A stretch of 10,169 bases of DNA from CAZVLE01 sp964627855 (lineage in GTDB: Bacteria > Bacillota > Dethiobacteria > DTU022). The stretch is from the NCBI GenBank assembly GCA_964627855.1, contig CAZVLE010000019.1, positions 1 through 10,169 on the forward strand, written 5' to 3'. A program made the position numbers and the translations under genes. Within the stretch, counting starts at the first letter, position 1. The number at the start of each line of letters is the position of its first letter. Below, one piece after another: positions 1 to 5,095 of this stretch. The notes below the pieces were generated by a model, which saw only the letters and a program-made list of their open reading frames with translations, did not search any database and was not told where the DNA came from.

Positions 1-243
1 GGTATCCGCGCTGCCTATAAATTCGTCGGAGCAGCTTTAGTGGTCGGTAAAGCCGGGCAGTTTCGCCGGCCGTGATGCTGGATGGATCACGCCGAAATCT
101 AGTCAGGATGACGAATGTTGAGGGAAGGCGGCGAAAAGCTCCGGCTGAACCGTTTCCACTTACTGCGACTTAAGTTTATGGGCAGCCCGGACACCTTGGA
201 ACAGCCGTACACTTAAACTAGATCTGAACAGTTATGATGCAAC
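1..243. other. Unassigned G+C-rich segment downstream of argF
   Basis: No complete gene is recognisable here. By direct count the first 180 bases are about 54% G+C, clearly above the neighbouring AT-richer genes. Plus frame 1 is open from the left edge to a TGA at 73-75 (24 codons, ending FRRP) and could be the tail of a gene outside the window. An ATG at 75-77 overlaps that stop and opens a 32-residue arginine-rich frame ending at a TAA near 171. Neither is recognised. Small dyads are present: GCCGG/CCGGC near 52-70, and AGTTTA/TAAACT bracketing about 173-219. No intrinsic terminator for argF was found. It may be the edge of a mobile element or a structured RNA, but nothing here proves either. 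Confidence 0.3.
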
Positions 244-1176
244 TTACATAATCAAGGCCATAATTGCTTTTTGCACATGCAGTCGGTTTTCTGCCTGGTC
301 AAAAACTATAGAACGAGGCCCGTCAATAACCTCATCAGTTATTTCTTGGCCCCGATGCGCTGGCAGACAGTGCATTACAAGAACGTCGTCTGACGCCTTC
401 TCAAGCAAAGCGCTATTCACCTGGTAGCGCTTAAAGGTTATTTGGCGCTCTTCATGTTCATCTTCCTTACCCATGCTGGTCCATGCATCCGTGTAAATAA
501 TATCGGCACCCTCTACAGCTTCAAGCGGATCATCCTTGATAGTTATCGTTGCCCCTGTTTTGGCAGCATCAAGACGCGACAGCCTGGTTACCTCAGGGTC
601 AGGTTCAAAACCTGAAGGTGAGCAGATTATAACATGCATCCCTATTTTTGCCCCACCGAACATCAGTGAGTGAGCCATGTTATTACCATCACCGATGTAG
701 GTCAGTTTTAGATTTTCAAGCTTCTGTTTCTTTTCCCTGATCGAGAATAGATCAGATAAAACCTGACAGGGATGCAAGAGATCTGTTAAACCATTAATAA
801 CCGGGACCGAGCTGGATTCTGCCAGGGCGATAACATCCTGGTGGGAATAGGTGCGGATCATAATTCCATCGAGGTAACGGCTCAGGTTTTTCGCCGTGTC
901 ATTGATTGTTTCACCCCGTTTGAGTTGTAGATCACTGGCGCTAAGGAAAAGGGCATAGCCTCCGAGCTGCCACATACCGACCTCAAAGGAAACCCTTGTT
1001 CTCGTTGATGCTTTTTGGAAAATCATCCCCAGCGTTTTGCCCTTCAAGGGATGATATTGCTCGCCCAGTTTTTGTTTCATCTTGAGAATAGTGGCTGTAT
1101 CCAGGATTTGATCAACTTCTTCCCGGCTCAGATCATGAATCGAGATTAAATCTTTACCCTTCATATCTACCGCCAT
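244..1176 (-). CDS. argF: Ornithine carbamoyltransferase
   Basis: Catalyses carbamoyl phosphate + L-ornithine to citrulline + phosphate in cytoplasmic arginine biosynthesis; usually a trimer. The 310-residue length is normal. Carbamoyl-phosphate site residues STRTR are at 57-61 and HPCQ at 135-138. The ornithine-binding region has DGNNMAHS at 163-170 and the SMG loop in DAWTSMG at 230-236. The catalytic cysteine lies in HCLPAHRG at 269-276. The SMG loop and HCLP motif separate it from aspartate carbamoyltransferase. The ATG at 1176 is preceded by GGAAAGGTG nine bases upstream. It is the last gene of the CoA-transferase/thiolase run, 31 bases after the thiolase stop, with no promoter seen between them, so co-transcription is likely. 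That location is unusual: no other arg gene is in view. A catabolic role with carbamate kinase cannot be excluded, but no arc gene is present. Confidence 0.95.
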   Translation of the reverse strand: MAVDMKGKDLISIHDLSREEVDQILDTATILKMKQKLGEQYHPLKGKTLGMIFQKASTRTRVSFEVGMWQLGGYALFLSASDLQLKRGETINDTAKNLSRYLDGIMIRTYSHQDVIALAESSSVPVINGLTDLLHPCQVLSDLFSIREKKQKLENLKLTYIGDGNNMAHSLMFGGAKIGMHVIICSPSGFEPDPEVTRLSRLDAAKTGATITIKDDPLEAVEGADIIYTDAWTSMGKEDEHEERQITFKRYQVNSALLEKASDDVLVMHCLPAHRGQEITDEVIDGPRSIVFDQAENRLHVQKAIMALIM

Positions 1177-1207
1177 TCAGGTCAGCACCTTTCCACGCTA
1201 GTTTCTT

Positions 1208-2386
1208 CTAGTTTCTTTCCACCAGGCAGGCAATGCCCTGACCACCGCCAATGCAGAGTGTGGCTAATCCACGCCTGGCTTGCCGCTTATTCATTTCATA
1301 GAGCAAAGTAACAAAGATTCTGGCCCCACTGGCGCCAATGGGATGGCCGATGGCAATAGCTCCCCCGTTAACATTAACGACTTCCGGGTTTAGCTGCAGT
1401 TCCTGCATAACACTTAGAGCCTGGGCGGCGAAAGCTTCGTTTGCTTCAACCAAATCAAGATCACTGACAGACCAACCTGCTCTGGCAAGGGCTTTTCGGC
1501 TTGCCGGTATTGGTCCCGTTCCCATCACGGCAGGATCAACTCCGGCAGATGCATAGCTGCGAATTACAGCCAGGGAACCCAGACCCAGCTCTTCAGCTTT
1601 TTCGCGGCTGGCAACCAAAACTGCAGCTGCGCTATCGTTGATGCCTGAAGCATTGCCGGCCGTTACAGTCCCATCTTTTTTGAAAGCAGGCCTCAGTTTT
1701 GCCAGTGCTTCCAAGGAACTCAGGCGCGGATGCTCATCCGTATCAAAGATTAATGGATCCCCTTTTCTCTGGGGAACTTCGACAGCAATGATTTCGTCCT
1801 TTAACCTGCCACTTTTAATTGCTGCATCGGCTTTTTCCTGGCTCTTAAGAGCAAACTGGTCCTGCCTCTCTCTGGAAATATTAAAATGTTCAGCTATATT
1901 TTCTGCAGTTATCCCCATGTGATAATCATTCATAGCGCACCAGAGTCCATCTTTGATCATCAAATCTGCCATGCTGCCATCACCCATACGCAGGCCCCAC
2001 CTGGCTCCATTAACACCGTATGGTGTTGCAGACATGTTTTCAGTTCCTCCAGCCACGATCAGATCTTCTTCTCCCGCTGCGATAGCAGCCGCCGCCGCTG
2101 TAATACTTTTCAGGCCGGAGCCACAAACTTTGTTGATTGTCGTACAGGGCACCTCAAAGGGTAATCCTGCTTTCAAGGCTGCCTGACGGGCAACATTTTG
2201 GCCGAGACCGCTCTGTAATACGCAACCCATCATTACTTCGTCAATCTGCTCAGGTTTAATATCTGCCCTGCGCAGGACTTCTTTAATTACTATACTGCCC
2301 AGATCAACCGCACTGACATCCTTCAACGCACCGCCAAACGTACCCACTGCAGTCCGGGCGGCACTAACAACTACCACTTCTCTCAT
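1208..2386 (-). CDS. Acetyl-CoA acetyltransferase-type thiolase
   Basis: Thiolase of the acetyl-CoA acetyltransferase/3-ketoacyl-CoA thiolase family: reversible condensation of two acyl-CoAs, or thiolytic cleavage of a 3-ketoacyl-CoA. From the chosen start it has 392 residues, typical for the family. The nucleophilic cysteine is C88 in NKVCGSGLKS; NEAF begins at N316; the GHP histidine is H348; the proton-relay cysteine is C378 in CIGGGQG. N316, H348 and C378 agree exactly with the numbering of the well-studied Zoogloea enzyme. An ATG five codons upstream (2401) is open in frame, but it lies within the Shine-Dalgarno TGGAGGT, so the ATG at 2386, eight bases after GGAGG, is the real start. It lies 66 bases after CoA-transferase subunit B and 31 before argF. 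Chain-length preference cannot be read from sequence. Confidence 0.95.
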   Translation of the reverse strand: MREVVVVSAARTAVGTFGGALKDVSAVDLGSIVIKEVLRRADIKPEQIDEVMMGCVLQSGLGQNVARQAALKAGLPFEVPCTTINKVCGSGLKSITAAAAAIAAGEEDLIVAGGTENMSATPYGVNGARWGLRMGDGSMADLMIKDGLWCAMNDYHMGITAENIAEHFNISRERQDQFALKSQEKADAAIKSGRLKDEIIAVEVPQRKGDPLIFDTDEHPRLSSLEALAKLRPAFKKDGTVTAGNASGINDSAAAVLVASREKAEELGLGSLAVIRSYASAGVDPAVMGTGPIPASRKALARAGWSVSDLDLVEANEAFAAQALSVMQELQLNPEVVNVNGGAIAIGHPIGASGARIFVTLLYEMNKRQARRGLATLCIGGGQGIACLVERN

Positions 2387-2393
2387 TATTATT

Positions 2394-2400
2394 ACCTCCA
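2394..2400 (-). promoter_or_regulatory. Ribosome binding site of the thiolase gene
   Basis: Minus-strand TGGAGGT followed by AATAATA and ATG. It decides the start: the first in-frame ATG of the open frame is made partly of these same bases (ATGGAGGT), so it cannot be the initiation codon served by this site. Confidence 0.85.
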
Positions 2401-2452
2401 TAAATAGAACGGATTAAGTTAACTAAAGAACTTTTTCAATCAGTCAAAATAA

Positions 2453-3226
2453 CTAGCCCCTGCCGATTATATAGCGGTAAGGGTCAACCTCTTCCCGCAG
2501 ACATTTCAATTCTTCATCAGTAGGTGCTTCACTGACAACAAGGTTATCATCCCATAAAAGCTCGAACCCGGTGTTTTCAATGATTACCTCTTTTTTAATC
2601 CCGGGATGGGTGCTTTCTACCTTCATCCTTTTCGTCTCCTCATCGAAGCCAATGACGCAAAGGTTTGTGATAACCTTGTAAGGCCCGCTGCCCGGAGGAA
2701 GACCGGCTTCTTCCCGCGCACCGGGGCCGGTCAAATAACCCGGTGAGGTAATGAAATCTATTTTTTCTGTGAACCTTCTTGGATCCTGGGGAGTTATCAT
2801 CATTGTTTTCCAGCAAAAAGATGCCAGGTCGTTAGCACCGCCGCTACCGGGAAAACGTACTTTCGGTTTCTGATGATCTGTGCCGACCATGGTCGAATTC
2901 AAATTGCCATACTGATCAATCTGGGCTCCACCGAGAAATGTATAATCCACCATACCTCTCTGGCAGGTTTCCATCACTTCGGGCATACTGCTTGCGGCAA
3001 GAGCCCGGAAGAAAGTTCTTGAATCTCCAACCGATATGGGCATTGAAGGCAGCTGCGGTCCAATACCGCCTGCCTCAAACATGATCATCAGGCGCGGTGA
3101 GTAGACCTTTTGGGCCAGCATGGCCGCTGCGCAGGGAGCCCCGGTTCCAACCACGACAATGCTGTCATCCTCCAGGTAACGCGATGCAAGGCAGATCATT
3201 AATTCCATGTCGTTATAGCTCATCAT
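2453..3226 (-). CDS. Class I CoA-transferase, subunit B (glutaconate CoA-transferase B-like)
   Basis: Beta subunit of a heteromeric family I CoA-transferase, closest in pattern to glutaconate CoA-transferase subunit B (257 residues against about 266). VVVGTG is at 24-29. The family's catalytic glutamate, which forms the glutamyl-CoA thioester, is present as E51 in MFEAGG. FLGGAQID at 97-104, GSGGAND at 127-133 and IDFITSPG at 156-163 are hallmarks of this subfamily. Two ATGs stand side by side at 3226 and 3223; the Shine-Dalgarno GGGAGGT is four bases from the first and seven from the second, so the second may be used. It follows subunit A by 33 bases. The family also includes the IpdB subunit of actinobacterial steroid-ring hydrolases, but the retained glutamate favours true CoA transfer. 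The substrate is unknown. Confidence 0.88.
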   Translation of the reverse strand: MMSYNDMELMICLASRYLEDDSIVVVGTGAPCAAAMLAQKVYSPRLMIMFEAGGIGPQLPSMPISVGDSRTFFRALAASSMPEVMETCQRGMVDYTFLGGAQIDQYGNLNSTMVGTDHQKPKVRFPGSGGANDLASFCWKTMMITPQDPRRFTEKIDFITSPGYLTGPGAREEAGLPPGSGPYKVITNLCVIGFDEETKRMKVESTHPGIKKEVIIENTGFELLWDDNLVVSEAPTDEELKCLREEVDPYRYIIGRG

Positions 3227-3259
3227 AGTACCTCCCTTGAAGGATATTTAATCAGTTAT

Positions 3260-4282
3260 TTACTTTTCGATCAGGTTCTCCAGGATTCTCAATTCCTGTA
3301 ATCTTTTTATACCACCAATGCTTTGCAGGTAACCATAAAAATCATCAACGCCATAAATATGGCGGTCAAGAAACTGGGCCAGTTGTTGCGGATCGGCTTC
3401 CGCTTTCAGCCATTCCCGCAGATGCTCTTCGTCGCTAAAGTATTCATAGGCCATATTGCCTGGATAGCTGCCAAAAGGAACTTCGATCACGGCATCAACA
3501 AGGTAGTAGGGAATAACCGTTCTGGCCGGATCCCTGCGGATAAACTCATTGGGAACCAGCCGTTCAGTGGTAATAATCAGCCTGCGGGCAGCCCTGGCCA
3601 GATCGTAGTCAGCAACCATGATCCCGTCTATCTGGCTGTTTCCATATACATCAGCCCGGTGAACATGGATAATCCCCACATCGGGATAAAGAGCCGGCAC
3701 TGCAAGATATTTAGACCCGGTAAAGGGGCATTCAATTTCCATTGCTGCACTATACTTCTCAGTATCCGTTCCCATCATGCAGCGAACGGGCATAAACGAC
3801 AGGCCCATTGCTGCAGCCTTGTAACGCCATGTCAATACCGCATTTGTCCATTCGGTTATATCTATGGAACCACTTTCGATCGCCTTGCGGGCAATTTTTG
3901 ACAGACCGCGTGCTTCGAGGCCAACAATATAGGCAATATCACAGCGATCAACACATTCTCCGGCTACCAGTATCTGAAAATCATGTGTTGCGGTATGACC
4001 CGCTAAACCAAGATTCTTTCTTTTTTGACGCACGATCTCATGTAAAACCGCGGTCGGGATCCGGTTAGCCCCAAATCCACCAACACCAAGATAATCACCA
4101 TCATGGATCAGATTGGTTACGACCTCCTTGACGGTTGTTAACTTTTCTGTCATTTTGCGCGGTTTAACATCTCTGAAATAGACCCTGGCCCTGTCAGCAT
4201 CAGGATCGGTATAGATCTTGCCCACACCGGTAGGCTTGTAGGTTACCGTTCTCTCTTTAAATAGCTGGTTAAAGTTTTTCAA
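3260..4282 (-). CDS. Class I CoA-transferase, subunit A (glutaconate CoA-transferase A-like)
   Basis: Alpha subunit partner of the next gene; together they would move CoA from an acyl-CoA donor to a carboxylic acid in the cytoplasm. The core starts near residue 44 (MTEKLTTVKE), with GVGGF at 66-70, the loop GLAGHTATHDF at 92-102, and IIHVHRAD..GN at 204-215. The first 43 residues extend beyond the usual start of glutaconate CoA-transferase A. This extension is real because the start is a TTG at 4282 served by an optimal AGGAGGT, and no comparable site precedes the internal Met44. It contains a charged stretch (DPDADRAR, 27-34) of unknown purpose. First gene of the minus-strand operon A-B-thiolase-argF. 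An IpdA-like role is a less likely alternative. The substrate is not readable from sequence. Confidence 0.87.
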   Translation of the reverse strand: MKNFNQLFKERTVTYKPTGVGKIYTDPDADRARVYFRDVKPRKMTEKLTTVKEVVTNLIHDGDYLGVGGFGANRIPTAVLHEIVRQKRKNLGLAGHTATHDFQILVAGECVDRCDIAYIVGLEARGLSKIARKAIESGSIDITEWTNAVLTWRYKAAAMGLSFMPVRCMMGTDTEKYSAAMEIECPFTGSKYLAVPALYPDVGIIHVHRADVYGNSQIDGIMVADYDLARAARRLIITTERLVPNEFIRRDPARTVIPYYLVDAVIEVPFGSYPGNMAYEYFSDEEHLREWLKAEADPQQLAQFLDRHIYGVDDFYGYLQSIGGIKRLQELRILENLIEK

Positions 4283-4289
4283 ATAGACG

Positions 4290-4296
4290 ACCTCCT
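4290..4296 (-). promoter_or_regulatory. Ribosome binding site of CoA-transferase subunit A
   Basis: Minus-strand AGGAGGT, seven bases before a TTG codon. It establishes the non-ATG start and so the 43-residue N-terminal extension of the protein. Confidence 0.85.
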
Positions 4297-4473
4297 ATTC
4301 TATTATATTGAAGGAAAGTTAATGTTTGATCGTCATCTGTAAATATTCTATGATTCTTATTTGTTCCCTGCCGGGAAACCGAAAAAGATATTTTAGCAGT
4401 AATCAATAGTTGTAAAAAGATAAACAAATTGCCCAAATTTGCATTGACAATACGGCAGAGCCTTGATTTCATC

Positions 4474-4519
4474 AGACCAGCCGAACTGTTGACTTCTGGT
4501 CTTTGACAGGGGACTGTCA
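4474..4519. repeat. REP-like palindromic element
   Basis: Two adjacent inverted repeats. The first is AGACCAG (4474-4480) with CTGGTCT (4496-4502), separated by 15 bases. The second is TGACAG (4504-4509), GGGA, CTGTCA (4514-4519). The second hairpin resembles the short GGGGACTGTC-type palindromes scattered through many clostridial genomes, where they behave like REP elements; that resemblance is from memory. It sits at the downstream edge of the decayed dehydrogenase. The 11-mer TTGACAGGGGA at 4503-4513 recurs at 8240-8250 without its partner arm. Neither hairpin has a T-tract, so it is a poor terminator. Confidence 0.5.
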
Positions 4520-4544
4520 CTAAATTTTACCCCCTTTTTTACCT

Positions 4545-4802
4545 GCAGCTATTGCAAGCCGCCACAATCTGATTGCTCACTTGCGGTAAAGGATTGATCA
4601 GCATTACGGGGTAGTAATCGCCCGAAAGACGGTAGCGCAGGAACTACTGGGCAGGAGAGACATCGGAACTACTGCCATTAAATGTTCCTCCAAGATCATT
4701 GACCACAACTTTAACTCCCTTTGCCGCCGGCATGAGAGCATAGGCCTAACCGAGTCCACCCCCTGCTCCTTTAATCTCAGCGACTTTACCAGCAAAACTC
4801 AC
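4545..4802 (-). pseudogene. Decayed short-chain dehydrogenase (3-hydroxyacyl-CoA dehydrogenase-like SDR), N-terminal remnant
   Basis: Reading the minus strand from a GTG at 4802 and ignoring stops gives VSFAGKVAEIKGAGGGLG, stop, AYALMPAAKG, then VKVVVNDLGG, TFNGSSSDVSPAQ and a second stop. This matches, without gaps, the N-terminus of SDR enzymes of the multifunctional-enzyme-2/17-beta-HSD4 type: the Rossmann glycine motif with T changed to K, the following R replaced by TAG (4746-4748), and the NDLGG and SPAQ landmarks. After TAG at 4644-4646 the likely continuation moves to another frame (VVPALPSFGRLL..NADQ, then QIVAA). The rest of the normal 250-300 residues, including the YxxxK active site, is absent. 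It lies on the same strand as, and upstream of, the CoA-transferase operon, so it was probably part of it. Confidence 0.75.
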
Positions 4803-4854
4803 TTCTTAGATAAGCAAATGACCTCTTAGCGATTTAGTTTATGATAGTTTGTTC

Positions 4855-4872
4855 GATTAAATATTTTTAATC
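4855..4872. repeat. Perfect AT-rich dyad, possible operator
   Basis: GATTAAA, TATT, TTTAATC: an 18-base perfect inverted repeat about 220 bases upstream of the glycosyltransferase start. It begins directly after TTGTTC (4849-4854), which has partial -35 character. The size suits a dimeric regulator, but in AT-rich DNA chance cannot be ruled out. Confidence 0.3.
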
Positions 4873-5081
4873 AATTATTAAAGTTTACTCTATCCCCATG
4901 TGTTGTTAAATTAATCTGAATCAAAGAAGGAATTTTAAAATAAATCAAGAATTTATTTATTCAACAACTTTGTATTTTGTGTTCAGGGCTACCAGGTTTT
5001 TCTGGCAGCCAAATTCTAGCTGTTCAATAATTTTGAAGATCAGATTCACTTTGGGCTTTGCTCAGCAGATCTTTCAGAATC

Positions 5082-5089
5082 GGATGTGA
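5082..5089 (+). promoter_or_regulatory. Ribosome binding site deciding the GTG start of the glycosyltransferase
   Basis: GGATGTGA, one mismatch from GGAGGTGA, six bases before the GTG at 5096. An in-frame TGA at 5087-5089 overlaps this site, so translation cannot begin further upstream and the N-terminal domain is complete as called. Confidence 0.6.
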
Positions 5090-5095
5090 AAGTCA

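Larger units (their letters stand above)
4283..4544. other. Intergenic leader of the CoA-transferase operon
   Basis: Non-coding, AT-rich stretch between subunit A and the decayed dehydrogenase, with the REP-like element at its upstream end. The operon promoter should lie here, but no convincing -35/-10 pair was found. A perfect TATAAT on the minus strand at 4302-4307 would start the transcript inside the Shine-Dalgarno and has no -35. No riboswitch or T-box signature was recognised. Confidence 0.4.
4803..5095. other. AT-rich upstream region of the glycosyltransferase gene
   Basis: No gene is seen. It contains three dyads: GATTAAA/TTTAATC with a 4-base loop (4855-4872), AAATAAAT/ATTTATTT with a 5-base loop (4938-4958), and a transcribable hairpin GGCT-A-CCAG/CTGG-C-AGCC with one mismatch and loop GTTTTT (4987-5010). 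The promoter of the plus-strand unit should be here. TTTACT at 4884 with TAAATT 17 bases later is only a weak candidate. No cyclic di-GMP riboswitch pattern was recognised. Confidence 0.4.

Noticed and set aside
1338..2186. Several plus-strand open frames of 72-94 codons
   Set aside because: They are antisense to the thiolase gene, whose minus-strand frame has full family motifs; typical shadows of a coding strand.
4302..4307. Perfect minus-strand TATAAT upstream of the CoA-transferase operon
   Set aside because: No -35 at 16-18 bases, and the transcript would start within the Shine-Dalgarno of the first gene.
4269..4520. Minus-strand open frame of 83 codons ending across the start of CoA-transferase subunit A
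   Set aside because: It runs through the REP-like palindrome, the operon leader and the strong AGGAGGT, has no ribosome binding site of its own and no recognisable features.
4604..4795. Minus-strand open frame of 63 codons (MLVKSLRLKE...)
   Set aside because: It is a different frame across the decayed SDR gene; the frame starting at 4802 carries the recognisable SDR residues, so this one is a shadow.
4803..5095. Possible cyclic di-GMP riboswitch ahead of the MshEN glycosyltransferase
   Set aside because: Looked for the conserved GEMM-type strings and paired stems; none were recognised, only simple dyads.
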